Source: Rhodothermales bacterium | GTDB taxonomy: Bacteria; Bacteroidota; Rhodothermia; Rhodothermales; VXPQ01 | Length of the DNA: 64,000 nucleotides | Direction of reading: 5' to 3' | Assembly (NCBI GenBank): GCA_022821845.1 | Contig: JAJECT010000009.1 | Span: 1-64,000 of the forward strand | Part shown: positions 46,839-55,518 of the stretch, piece after piece | Numbering within the stretch: the stretch's first letter is position 1 | Layout of the letters: every line of letters starts with the position of its first letter | The notes under the pieces: model-generated | What the model was told of the DNA's origin: nothing | The model's input: the letters and a program-made list of their open reading frames with translations, nothing else | Databases searched by the model: none | Position numbers and translations under genes: made by a program

Positions 46839-47831
46839 ATGGGGTCAGCAAGCACGTTGCGTCCGTCGATCAGGAACGCGATTCGGCGGCAACTTGACCG
46901 GACGATCTGCGAAACGCACTTTACGGAAGCGGGCCAGCGCTATCAGGGCAAGGTGCGCGACGTCTACCGGACTCCGGACGCGCTTTTCCTGGTTACGACC
47001 GACCGTATTTCGGCTTTCGACTGCGTGCTGCGCCAGCAGATTCCGTTCAAGGGGCAGGCGTTGAATCGGCTGGCCGCTTTTTTCTTCGAACAAACGCGGG
47101 ACGTCGCCCCCAATCACCTGGTGGCGATTCCGGACCCGAACGTGACGGTGGCGACGCCGTGCGACCCCCTGCCCGTCGAGTTCGTGGTTCGGGGCTACCT
47201 CGCAGGCCATGCCTGGCGGGAATACCGCGCCGGGCGGCGCAGCGTTTCCGGGGTATCGTTGCCGGACGGCCTGCGGGAAAGCAGTCGCCTGCCGCGGCCC
47301 GTGCTTACGCCCTCCACCAAGGCGGCAACGGGACACGACGAGGACATTTCCCGAGAAGAAATCATAGCGCGCGGCCTGCTGACAGCGGATGCCTTCGACG
47401 AATTGGAAGCCGTTGCGCTGGCCCTGTTTGCGCGGGGCGCGGAGATGGCGTCGGCGCGGGGGCTGTTGCTGGTGGACACCAAATACGAATTCGGTCGCGC
47501 CCCGGACGGCGGATTTCTGCTTATAGACGAGGTGCATACGCCGGATTCGTCCCGATACTACTATGCGGACGGATACGAAGCGCGGCTGCGCGGCGGGCGC
47601 CCCCAAAAGCAGCTTTCCAAGGAATTTGTTCGGGAATGGCTGATGGCGCAGGGCTTTCAGGGGCGGCCCGGAGAGCGCCTTCCCGACTTGCCGGAAGATT
47701 TTCGCATTCGGGTGGCCGCCCGCTACATCGAGTTGTACGAAGCCGTAACGGGACATCCATTCGAACCGGATACCGACCCGGACCCGGTCGAACGCATACG
47801 GCGCAGCATTATTGCGTATCGCTCGCGCTGA
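46839..47831 (+). CDS. purC: Phosphoribosylaminoimidazole-succinocarboxamide synthase
   Basis: SAICAR synthetase of 330 residues. It shows YQGKVRDVY near residue 36, LVTTDRISAFDCVLRQQIPFKG, VRGYLAGHAW, TPSTKAATGHDEDIS, LVDTKYEFG and LIDEVHTPDSSRYY, in the order of the family. It ligates aspartate to CAIR in purine synthesis. Its 3' end overlaps the moaE 3' end by 23 bp on the other strand. Confidence 0.96.
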   Translation: MGSASTLRPSIRNAIRRQLDRTICETHFTEAGQRYQGKVRDVYRTPDALFLVTTDRISAFDCVLRQQIPFKGQALNRLAAFFFEQTRDVAPNHLVAIPDPNVTVATPCDPLPVEFVVRGYLAGHAWREYRAGRRSVSGVSLPDGLRESSRLPRPVLTPSTKAATGHDEDISREEIIARGLLTADAFDELEAVALALFARGAEMASARGLLLVDTKYEFGRAPDGGFLLIDEVHTPDSSRYYYADGYEARLRGGRPQKQLSKEFVREWLMAQGFQGRPGERLPDLPEDFRIRVAARYIELYEAVTGHPFEPDTDPDPVERIRRSIIAYRSR

Positions 47832-48291
47832 AATCCCCAGCGGCGAAACGTCCTTCCACCCACTCGGCGCTTCCGTCGGCGAAGCGCTCCTTCTTCCAGA
47901 TGGGCGCCCGGCTTTTCAGCGCGTCGATCAGGTAGCGACAGGCGGCAAAGGCTTCTGCGCGGTGCGGCGAGGCCGCGCCGACGATTACGCTTGCTTCTCT
48001 GAGGGGCACCGCGCCCGTCCGGTGCAGCAGACAGGCGCGACACAGGGGCCAGCGGCGAAACGCTTCTTCCGCAATCCGCCGCATCTCCTTGAGCGCCATA
48101 GGTTTATAGCACTCGTATTCAAGTCGTATCGTTTCCCGTCGCGGCGCGTTGGAGTCGGCCTCGGTCCAGCGGCGCGTTGTTCCGAGGAAAATATCGATCC
48201 CGCCCGCCTCCTCCACCCGAAGAAATGCTGCGACCGCTTCAAGGCGGAGCGGCGTTTCCTGAATATCTACCCACACGGCGTCGCTGGTCAT
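47809..48291 (-). CDS. moaE: Molybdopterin synthase catalytic subunit
   Basis: The 160-residue product matches MoaE: GTTRRW in the first strand, LEYECYKPMALKEMRRIAEEA, HRTGAVPLREASVIVGAASPHR and the catalytic Lys block LKSRAPIWKKE. It transfers sulfur from MoaD thiocarboxylate to precursor Z to make molybdopterin. The ATG at 48291 starts directly after the moaD stop (one base between), so the pair forms an operon. Confidence 0.93.
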   Translation of the reverse strand: MTSDAVWVDIQETPLRLEAVAAFLRVEEAGGIDIFLGTTRRWTEADSNAPRRETIRLEYECYKPMALKEMRRIAEEAFRRWPLCRACLLHRTGAVPLREASVIVGAASPHRAEAFAACRYLIDALKSRAPIWKKERFADGSAEWVEGRFAAGDFSASDTQ

Positions 48292-48292
48292 T

Positions 48293-48562
48293 TCATCCTC
48301 CGCTGACGGGCGTAATGAGGGCTACCTCGTCTCCTGCCCGCACGGTATGCGCGCCGGATACGTATTCCTGGTTGACCGCGACGCGGACGGCGGGAAGCAG
48401 GGGGCGCAGGGCGGGATACGCCTCCGCGAGGCGTTCGAGCAATCGGGCGGCGGACAGGGTTTCCCCCGGATCAAGCGGCAAGGCAGCCGAATCGACCCCG
48501 GCGCGCTCCCGAAGCACGCTGAAAAACAGTACGTTCACATGGCGCGATTCCTGAGGATGCAT
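48293..48562 (-). CDS. moaD: Molybdopterin synthase sulfur carrier subunit
   Basis: The 89-residue ubiquitin-like protein ends in the required Gly-Gly (LITPVSGG), which is thiocarboxylated. VNVLFFSVLRERAG and VAVNQEYVSGAHTVRAGDEVALI are typical. An ATG at 48562 fits; a later GTG would give an equally good length. It precedes moaE. Confidence 0.9.
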   Translation of the reverse strand: MHPQESRHVNVLFFSVLRERAGVDSAALPLDPGETLSAARLLERLAEAYPALRPLLPAVRVAVNQEYVSGAHTVRAGDEVALITPVSGG

Positions 48563-48589
48563 GCGCTTTGCGGACCTTATGAAGGTATT

Positions 48590-49846
48590 TTAACGAAATC
48601 GGATGGCGCGAATGGCTTCGATGCGGGACGCCGCGCGCGCCGGCGCGTACGCCGCCCCTGCGCACAGCGCGATGGCGAGCGCGCCGGCGATCAGAAAGTC
48701 GAAAACATGCAGCGCCACGGGAGCCGTCGTCAGGTAGTACGCCTCTTCCGGCAACGAAACGAGGCCGTATTTGTCCTGCAGCAGCACCAGAATCAGGGCA
48801 AGGCCCTCCCCTGCGGCGACGCCCGCCGCGCCAATCAGCAGGCCGGACCATACGAATTGTTTTCGGATGGACCGCATCGACGCGCCCATGCTTTTGAGTA
48901 CGCCAATTTCCCGCGTTTTTTCAAGCACGGTCATCAGCAGCGTCCCGACGATGTTGAACGCCGCCACAATCACGATAATGCTGATTACGACGGGGATAAT
49001 GCTTCGTTGCAAGTTAATCCAGGCGAAAAGGCCGCCGTATACGTCATAGATGCTGCGCGCCATGAGGGGAAATTCCAGGCGGTTTTCTATCCTTGCGGCG
49101 GCTTCGCGCGCCTGGTCCGGCTCGGCAAGCGTGACGTCGAAGCGGGTGGCCTGGTCCGGCCCGTAGGCAAGCAGTGCCCGCGCGGCGGCGAGGGACGTAA
49201 AGACGTACAGCGCATCGAAATGGGCCAGGGACGTTTCGTAGACGCCTGCGACACGGAAGGTTTTTGCCCGAGGCATGGGCAGGCCCGCAATGGAAGGCGT
49301 GGTTTCCGCGGGCGCGTCGCGCATGGAAAACGACGTAACCGTATCCCCCGTCCGCACCTGAAGCAAATCGGCCAGCTCCTTGCCGACGACAAGGCCTGCG
49401 CGCCCGGCGCTGTCCGGCGTCGTATCGAAAGCGCCTTCCGTCATTTGCCCCAGAAACCAGGCAGGCGGCGCGGCCGTCCCCCGGATTGCTACGCCCTCGA
49501 TATGTTCGCGGGATTTGCGAAGCAGCGCAAATTCCTGCACAACCACGGCGGCGTCCGCGACGCCGTCCATGGAGGCCAGCGTATCCCGGATCGTCGACGA
49601 CCGGTCGATGGGCGCGTCCCGGAAGGTTTCCACTTGCACATGCGCGCCGAATCCGGTGATCTTGGCTTCGATTTCCTGGCCGAATCCGCGCACGACCGAA
49701 AGCGCCAGCAGCAACGCCGCCGTGCCGAGGGCCACCCCCGCTACGGCGATCCAGGCGATAAACCGGACAAAACGGCTCCCCTCCTCTTGTCCGCGGACGG
49801 ACCGGAGATAGCGCATCGCCATGAAACGTTCGAAACGGGAAGGCAT
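48590..49846 (-). CDS. LolC/LolE-type ABC transporter permease
   Basis: The 418-residue protein has one N-terminal membrane helix (FIAWIAVAGVALGTAALLLAL), a large periplasmic domain (about residues 55-270), then three helices with the FtsX-like signature (IVAAFNIVGTLLMTVLEKTREIGVLKSMGAS). This is the LolC/E layout of the lipoprotein-releasing complex. No ATPase gene (lolD) is next to it here, so assignment to LolC/E over other MacB-like permeases rests on topology. The AT-rich area with R2 repeats follows upstream of its start. Confidence 0.85.
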   Translation of the reverse strand: MPSRFERFMAMRYLRSVRGQEEGSRFVRFIAWIAVAGVALGTAALLLALSVVRGFGQEIEAKITGFGAHVQVETFRDAPIDRSSTIRDTLASMDGVADAAVVVQEFALLRKSREHIEGVAIRGTAAPPAWFLGQMTEGAFDTTPDSAGRAGLVVGKELADLLQVRTGDTVTSFSMRDAPAETTPSIAGLPMPRAKTFRVAGVYETSLAHFDALYVFTSLAAARALLAYGPDQATRFDVTLAEPDQAREAAARIENRLEFPLMARSIYDVYGGLFAWINLQRSIIPVVISIIVIVAAFNIVGTLLMTVLEKTREIGVLKSMGASMRSIRKQFVWSGLLIGAAGVAAGEGLALILVLLQDKYGLVSLPEEAYYLTTAPVALHVFDFLIAGALAIALCAGAAYAPARAASRIEAIRAIRFR

Positions 49847-49890
49847 AGCGCGGGCGGCGGACTACGATGGCAAAGGATCGGGAGCGTTAA

Positions 49891-50015
49891 GGATACTCTG
49901 ATTAAATCCGCGAAGCTCAGAGGCTGCGAGGGGTGCGCTGGCAAGGAATGACGAAGCGATGTGGCAGGCCCCACATAATGAGGAATGACACAGCCAGCGT
50001 GCTCCTCGCAGCCTC
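49891..50015. repeat. R2 repeat with long hairpin
   Basis: GGATACTCTGATTA (49891-49904) leads into GAGGCTGCGAGG (49920-49931), whose perfect partner CCTCGCAGCCTC lies at 50004-50015. With G-U pairs the stem extends to 23 bp. The loop contains AGGAATGAC twice as a direct repeat and an inner GTGG/CCAC stem. The first 65 bases match 16058 onward. It lies in the 472-bp gap between the permease gene and the P5C dehydrogenase gene, which holds no other gene. Confidence 0.75.
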
Positions 50016-50111
50016 CCGAAGGGCGCGTCACGGACGCAACGTGCCGAATCTACTGTATTTTCTGCTGATTTCAATGGTCCGGGCATGACGGTCTTTGCGG
50101 GCAATAGTGAC

Positions 50112-50143
50112 GCGCTGAGCGAAGCGGCTTTGATCAGAGTATC
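50112..50143. repeat. R2 repeat fragment, inverted
   Basis: On the minus strand GGATACTCTGATCAAAGCC and the following bases match the head of the copy at 49891. Together with the copy at 49891 it brackets about 100 bp. Only the head is conserved here. Confidence 0.6.
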
Positions 50144-50318
50144 CTTTGATACCCGTCGGGGCGCCTGCCGGTTCTCAAGATGTTTCGGCTTGCTTTTTCG
50201 CAGAAAATCGAAAATCGGACCCGCCGCGCGCAAAACCTGCGGGCCGCCTGCGGGTATGCTATCCGCGAGACAAATCGCTGCGCCCCCTTTTGCATCCTGT
50301 ATATGGAGGCTCTCTGTC

Positions 50319-51944
50319 ATGCATACGAATCTGCCGGAAATTCCATTACCCCAAAACGAGCCTGTGCTCGAGTACGCGCCCGGCTCCGCGGAGCGTCGGC
50401 GCCTTGGGGAGAAACTGGCCGCGCTCCGGGGCGAAACGATAGAAATTCCCGCGATGATTGGCGGACGCGCCGTGCGCACGGGCAAAACCGTAGAAATCCG
50501 GGCGCCCCACGACCATCGGGCGCTGCTTGCCGTTGCGCATTGTTGCGGCCCGGACGAGGTGGAGGAAGCCATACGTTGCGCGCTCGTGGCGCGGCGGGAA
50601 TGGATGCGGACGCCCTGGGCGGAGCGTCTCGGCGTCTTCCGAAAAGCCGCCGACCTGCTTTCCGGCCCCTGGCGGGATACGCTGAACGCCGCCACCATGC
50701 TGGGGCAGAGCAAAAACGCGTTTCAGGCGGAAATCGACGCGGCCTGCGAAACGATCGACTTCTGGCGATTCAATGCGGCGTACGCGGAGCGCATCGTAGC
50801 CGATCAGCCGCTTTCTTCGGAAGGCGTCCGAAACCGTATGGAATACCGGGCGCTCGAGGGATTCGTGGCGGCGATCACCCCGTTCAATTTTACGGCGATT
50901 CAGGCGAACCTGGCGACGGCCCCCGTCCTGATGGGCAATGTGGTCCTGTGGAAGCCGGCCACGACCGCCCTCCTGTCGGCCTGGCATACGTATCGCCTGC
51001 TGGAGGAAGCGGGGTTGCCGCCGGGCGTCGTGAACTTGCTCCCCGGCGATGGTCCGGAGGCGGGCGCGCCCATGCTGGCCTCCGAGCATCTGGCCGGACT
51101 GCATTTTACCGGCTCCACGAAGACGTTTCAGCATATGTGGCGCGCGATCGGCGAGCGCATCCACCGATACCGCGCCTACCCGCGCATCGTGGGGGAAACC
51201 GGAGGCAAGGATTTCATTATTGCACATCCTTCCGCCTCTCCCCTTGCCGTGGCCACGGCCATCGTGCGCGGCGGGTTCGAATACCAGGGGCAGAAATGTT
51301 CTGCGGCGTCGCGCGTCTACCTGCCCGCCTCGCGCTGGCCCGCCATCAGGCAGGCCTTGACGGAGCAACTGGGCGAAGTCAAGACGGGGCCGGTCGAGGA
51401 CTTCGGAAATTTCGTGAATGCGGTAATTGACCGGGCGGCGTTTCGGCGCATTGCGGGCTATATCGACCGGGCGCTCGCCCACCCGGATGCAGACCTGGTG
51501 CATGGCGGGACGTACGCCGACGAAGAGGGGTATTTTATTGCTCCGTCCGTCTTTCAGGTCCGCGATCCCTTGCACGAAACCATGCGGGAAGAGATATTCG
51601 GGCCACTCGTTTCGGTATTCGCGTACGAGGACGCCCGGTACGACGAGATGCTGGACCTCGTAGACAAGACCTCCCCCTACGCCTTGACCGGAGCGGTGTT
51701 CGCGACGGACAGGGACGTTATTCGGAAGACCTCGGATCGGCTTCTCGACAACGCCGGAAATTTCTATATCAACGACAAGCCGACCGGGGCCGTGGTTGGC
51801 CAGCAGCCTTTTGGCGGCGCGCGCAAGTCGGGCACCAACGACAAGGCGGGTTCGCCACTGAATCTGACGCGCTGGACGTCTTCCCGGACCATCAAGGAGA
51901 ATCTGTCGCCGCCGACCCACTTTGCCTATCCCTTTATGAAGTAG
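50319..51944 (+). CDS. pruA: L-glutamate gamma-semialdehyde (P5C) dehydrogenase
   Basis: The 541-residue protein has the ALDH4-type N-terminus (NEPVLEYAPGSAER) and AITPFNFTAIQANLATAPVL, with the general-base Glu in IVGETGGKDFI and the nucleophilic Cys in YQGQKCSAASRVY. It oxidises glutamate semialdehyde to glutamate, the second step of proline breakdown. ATG at 50319 is preceded by a strong GGAGG at the right distance; the frame is open upstream but not needed. Proline dehydrogenase (putA/prodh) is not seen in this window. A DapB-like dehydrogenase follows 150 bp later. Confidence 0.93.
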   Translation: MHTNLPEIPLPQNEPVLEYAPGSAERRRLGEKLAALRGETIEIPAMIGGRAVRTGKTVEIRAPHDHRALLAVAHCCGPDEVEEAIRCALVARREWMRTPWAERLGVFRKAADLLSGPWRDTLNAATMLGQSKNAFQAEIDAACETIDFWRFNAAYAERIVADQPLSSEGVRNRMEYRALEGFVAAITPFNFTAIQANLATAPVLMGNVVLWKPATTALLSAWHTYRLLEEAGLPPGVVNLLPGDGPEAGAPMLASEHLAGLHFTGSTKTFQHMWRAIGERIHRYRAYPRIVGETGGKDFIIAHPSASPLAVATAIVRGGFEYQGQKCSAASRVYLPASRWPAIRQALTEQLGEVKTGPVEDFGNFVNAVIDRAAFRRIAGYIDRALAHPDADLVHGGTYADEEGYFIAPSVFQVRDPLHETMREEIFGPLVSVFAYEDARYDEMLDLVDKTSPYALTGAVFATDRDVIRKTSDRLLDNAGNFYINDKPTGAVVGQQPFGGARKSGTNDKAGSPLNLTRWTSSRTIKENLSPPTHFAYPFMK

Positions 51945-52094
51945 CTTGTACAGGCAGCCGAAACGCGCCGATACGCATGCTGAAAAATGCGACCGGGCAC
52001 GTTTGCAATGAACCGTTGCTGCGTCGCATTGCGCCTGCGTCTGGCGGGCAAACCCGTAACCGGAAACGATACCTCAACCCATTCGAATTGCCCA

Positions 52095-53126
52095 ATGTCT
52101 TCCCCCATACGCGTTCTTCAATACGGCGTCGGCCCGATCGGGCTGGCGTGCATTCGAACGATTCTGACCAAACAGGCTACGGGCCAGCTGGCGCTGGCGG
52201 GCGCCGTGGACGTAGATCCGGATAAGGCGGGCCGCGACGTGGCGGCGTTGCTGGGCGGCGATGCGCCCGCGACCGGCGTTACGGTGCGGGACGATGCGGA
52301 AGCGGCGCTGGCCGAGATCGCGCCCGACGTCGTGCTGCATACCACGTCGTCTTTTCTGGACCGGATGCATGGACAGCTCGAAGAGTGCATTCGGGCCGGC
52401 GCGCCGGTGGTTTCCTCTACGGAAGAACTGGCTTTTCCGTACGACCGGCATCCCGAAATCACCCGCCGCCTGCACGAGGAAGCCGTGGCGCAGGGCGTGG
52501 CGGTCGTGGGCACGGGCGTAAACCCCGGCTACGCCATGGATACGCTGGCGCTGATGGCGACCGGCGTGTGCTGCGACGTTTCGGAGGTGCGCGTCGCGCG
52601 CGTGGTGGATGCAGGAAAGCGTCGCCGACCGCTTCAGGTCAAGGTGGGCGCCGGGCTTTCGGCGGCGGCGTTCGAGGAGAAAAAGGCGACGGGGATGTTC
52701 GGGCATATCGGGCTGCGCGAATCGCTGCTTTTCGTGGCGAAGGGACTGGGCTGGTCCCTGGACCGCGTGGACGAGCGGCTGGACCCGGTCCTGGCGGATC
52801 GGGAAATAACCACGCCCTTCGTGACTGTCGAGGCGGGACGCGTGGCGGGGATCCATCACGCCATCGCGGGCTACGCGAAGGAGCGTCCTGTGCTTTCCCT
52901 GGACTTGAAAATGTTCGTCGGGGCCGAAAATCCGCGCGACGTCGTACGGGTAACGGGCGATCCGCCGGTCGATCTGGAGATTCGCGGGGGCATATTCGGG
53001 GATACGGCTACGGTGGCTGCGCTGGTGAACGCGATCCCGCTGGTCCTGCATGCCTCGCCGGGCCTTAAAACCATGATGGACCTCCCCGTCCCGCGCGCGT
53101 TTGCTTGTCTTCCTGGCGCAGGTTGA
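52095..53126 (+). CDS. NAD(P)-dependent dehydrogenase, dihydrodipicolinate reductase/2,4-diaminopentanoate dehydrogenase-like
   Basis: The 343-residue protein begins with a Rossmann motif (YGVGPIGLACIRTIL), followed by VDVDPDKAGRD and VVLHTTSSFL. VVSSTEELAFPY and GTGVNPGYAMDTLAL correspond to the DapB-like fold used by 2,4-diaminopentanoate and related amino-acid dehydrogenases. It is not a genuine DapB because the usual HxxK-type catalytic block is not evident. The gene follows pruA, which suggests an amino-acid catabolic role, but the substrate is unknown. Confidence 0.75.
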   Translation: MSSPIRVLQYGVGPIGLACIRTILTKQATGQLALAGAVDVDPDKAGRDVAALLGGDAPATGVTVRDDAEAALAEIAPDVVLHTTSSFLDRMHGQLEECIRAGAPVVSSTEELAFPYDRHPEITRRLHEEAVAQGVAVVGTGVNPGYAMDTLALMATGVCCDVSEVRVARVVDAGKRRRPLQVKVGAGLSAAAFEEKKATGMFGHIGLRESLLFVAKGLGWSLDRVDERLDPVLADREITTPFVTVEAGRVAGIHHAIAGYAKERPVLSLDLKMFVGAENPRDVVRVTGDPPVDLEIRGGIFGDTATVAALVNAIPLVLHASPGLKTMMDLPVPRAFACLPGAG

Positions 53127-53165
53127 TGGTTTGGGAAAAATGCTTGCCGGGAGGCCCGCTCGCCT

Positions 53166-53807
53166 ATGAGCCAGCGCGTTGGAAGACTGCATGTACTGAC
53201 GGACCTGCGTTTCCAGCAGCGTTTTCGTCCTGCGGAACTGGCCCGCCTCGCTGCGGCAGGCGGCGCCGACGCAATCCAGTTTCGGCAGAAAACGGGGACT
53301 GCGCGCGCCATGCTGACCGAGGCAAGGCGCGTCGTGGCCGCCTGCCGGGAACGGGGCGTGCCCTGCATTGTCAATGATCGCCTGGATATTGCGCTCGCCT
53401 GCGGCGCCGACGGCGTGCATCTCGGGCAGGACGATCTGCCTGTTCGGGACGCCCGCCGCCTGCTCGGCCCCGCCGCCACGATAGGCGGCACGGCCACGAC
53501 GCTCAAAGAAGCGCTGGCGGCGCAGGACGCCGGGGCGGATTACGTGGGATTCGGTCCGGTGTTTTCCGGGGCGAGCAAGGAGCGAGCGGCTTCCGTGAAA
53601 GGGTTGGCGAATCTGGCGCGCGTTTGCGCGGCGGCGCGCATCCCGGTCCTGGCTATCGGGGGGATTTCTGTGGATCGGATTCCCTCCGTTCTGGACGCCG
53701 GAGCGCATGGCGTGGCGGTGATGACCGGCGTGACGACCGCCGATGATCCGGCCCGCGCAGCCCGCGCCTTCCGCGAGGCATTGAACGTTTCCGGGCAAGG
53801 CGGCTAA
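53166..53807 (+). CDS. thiE: Thiamine-phosphate synthase
   Basis: The 213-residue TIM-barrel protein shows QFRQKTG, VNDRLDIALACGADGVHLGQDD, IGGTATTLKEAL, DYVGFGPVFSGASK and LAIGGISVDRI, the order of ThiE. It couples the pyrimidine and thiazole moieties. It overlaps the hemD 3' end by four bases on the other strand. No other thi genes are in the window. Confidence 0.93.
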   Translation: MSQRVGRLHVLTDLRFQQRFRPAELARLAAAGGADAIQFRQKTGTARAMLTEARRVVAACRERGVPCIVNDRLDIALACGADGVHLGQDDLPVRDARRLLGPAATIGGTATTLKEALAAQDAGADYVGFGPVFSGASKERAASVKGLANLARVCAAARIPVLAIGGISVDRIPSVLDAGAHGVAVMTGVTTADDPARAARAFREALNVSGQGG

Positions 53808-54553
53808 TGTGCCTTGCGAACGGCTTGGGCAAGGGCTTCCGGAGCGGGCTCTTCGGCGATGGCCCGGACCGCAAGGCCCTGGGCGCGGACGGCCTCTGCC
53901 GTCGCAGCGCCGATTGCGGCGATGGCAAGCCCCTTGAGGGATAATCCGGGAGACTGAAGCAGGGCTTCCAGGCCGGAAGGACTGAAAAACACGACCCAGT
54001 CCGGTTTTTTATGGCCGGGCCATGCGCGCAGCGTACGCAAACGGGTGCGATAAACCACGATTTCTTCCGTGGCGATCCCCCCCTCGCGCAAGATTGCGGG
54101 CAAGGTCTCTCGCCTGCGATCCCCGCACAAAAAAAGCAACGGGCCGCCCACGGCTTGTTTCAGGATATACCTTGCCAGCTGCTCCGCCGATCCACTCGCC
54201 TCCCCTTCCGGTTCGCATCCGAGCGAACGCAGGGCGGCGGCGGTGCGCGGGCCTACCGCAAACACTTTTTTCGCGCGCCATGCGTTGCCTTCCGCCGGGT
54301 TTGCGGCGACAGCCTTGCCGAAGGCCGCTACCGCGCGCGAACTGGTGAATATCCACCCCGCGTACCGGTCTGGAGGATTTGCAAGGCGGCGCAACGTTTC
54401 CGGGGCTTCGTACTCGAAATCCAGCGCCGGGCGCGTAGCGACCTCGAAACCGGCGGCCCGGAGCGCCGCTTCCCAGGGACAGGATGCGTCCTGGCCAGAC
54501 GGGTTGTCCGCGGAGGCATCCCCGGAGCGCAGCAAAAGCACCCTGCTTTTCAT
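53804..54553 (-). CDS. hemD: Uroporphyrinogen-III synthase
   Basis: The 249-residue product shows the weak but usual HemD pattern: LLLRSGD at the start, GWIFTSSRAVAAF, VFAVGPRTAAALRSLG, LLFLCGDRRRETLP and WVVFFSPSGLEALL. The family is poorly conserved; position after hemC supports the call. Its ATG overlaps the hemC stop (ATGA at 54550-54553). Confidence 0.88.
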   Translation of the reverse strand: MKSRVLLLRSGDASADNPSGQDASCPWEAALRAAGFEVATRPALDFEYEAPETLRRLANPPDRYAGWIFTSSRAVAAFGKAVAANPAEGNAWRAKKVFAVGPRTAAALRSLGCEPEGEASGSAEQLARYILKQAVGGPLLFLCGDRRRETLPAILREGGIATEEIVVYRTRLRTLRAWPGHKKPDWVVFFSPSGLEALLQSPGLSLKGLAIAAIGAATAEAVRAQGLAVRAIAEEPAPEALAQAVRKAH

Positions 54554-55518
54554 GGCCCCGGAGCGCGCAGCGCTTGCAGGATTTCCCCGCCCCCCTGCGC
54601 AAGCAACTCGGCGGCCAACTCGGCGCCCAGGGTTTGGCTTTCGGTGGCGGGCCCTGTCCGTTGTCCCCGGCATACTTGCTTGCCGTCCAGCGAAGCGATA
54701 CACCCGTCCAGAACCAGCCGCCCTTCCCGAAGGCGGCCCCATGCGCCCACGGGCACGGAGCATCCTCCGCGCAACGCGCGCAGGAAACTTCTTTCCGCCA
54801 GCACGGCGGACGCCGCGCGCGCATCGTGCACCGTTTCCTGGAGCAGCGAACGGAGCGGTTCGTTCCGCTCCCTGCAAACGATTCCAAGGGCTCCCTGGCC
54901 GGGCGCGGGTAGCATAATATCTTTCGGGATGCGCTCTGTAATGCACGCTTCCATATCCAGCCGCTTGAGTCCGGCGGCGGCCAGCACGAGGCCGGTCCAG
55001 GCGCCCTCCGCCAGTTTGCGCAGCCGGGTGCCCACGTTGCCGCGCACCGGTTCAATGCGCAAATCGGGTCGCCAGGCCAGCAGCTGGGCTTGCCTCCGGG
55101 GAGAGGACGTCGCCAGCGCAGCCCCTTCAGACAGGTCCGCGAACCCTCCCGAATACGCTGGATGGCCCACGAACGCGTCCGACGGGTCTTCTCGCCCGCT
55201 GATCGCTCCGACGACCAGGCCTTGCGGGGTTTCTGTCGGCCAGTCTTTCAGCGAATGCACCGCCAGATCGATCGCGCCGCTGAGCAGCGCCTCGTCCAGT
55301 TCCTTCGTAAATAGCGCCTGACTGTTTATGTTGGCGAGCGGCTTGTCGAGGATGCGGTCGCCCGTCGTCGTGATTTCGCATAATTCCGCGAGATGTCCTT
55401 TCGCGGCCAGTCGATCCCGCACCATGGCGGCCTGCCGCCGCGCAAGGGGGCTGGCCCTTGTTCCGATCTTCAGCGAAGCGGCATGGCGAACAGGCGGGGC
55501 CGCGCGGTCAGAAAGCAT
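54550..55518 (-). CDS. hemC: Porphobilinogen deaminase (hydroxymethylbilane synthase)
   Basis: The 322-residue protein has IGTRASPLARRQA at the N-terminus, HSLKDWPTETPQGL, ATSSPRRQAQLLAWRPDL, RGNVGTRLRKL, the Asp-bearing APGQGALGIVCR region and the dipyrromethane-cofactor Cys in LRGGCSVPVGAWG. It polymerises four porphobilinogens. Its start (ATG 55518) lies within the end of hemA by 11 bases, so the hem genes are coupled. Confidence 0.95.
   Translation of the reverse strand: MLSDRAAPPVRHAASLKIGTRASPLARRQAAMVRDRLAAKGHLAELCEITTTGDRILDKPLANINSQALFTKELDEALLSGAIDLAVHSLKDWPTETPQGLVVGAISGREDPSDAFVGHPAYSGGFADLSEGAALATSSPRRQAQLLAWRPDLRIEPVRGNVGTRLRKLAEGAWTGLVLAAAGLKRLDMEACITERIPKDIMLPAPGQGALGIVCRERNEPLRSLLQETVHDARAASAVLAERSFLRALRGGCSVPVGAWGRLREGRLVLDGCIASLDGKQVCRGQRTGPATESQTLGAELAAELLAQGGGEILQALRAPGP

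Noticed and set aside
44524-46851. Open frame of 775 codons on the minus strand
   Set aside because: Antisense shadow of rpsA; its content is only the complement of S1 repeats and the Lys/Ala-rich tail.
47809-47831. 23-bp overlap of the purC and moaE 3' ends as a regulatory antisense
   Set aside because: Short convergent overlaps are common in compact genomes; nothing else supports regulation.
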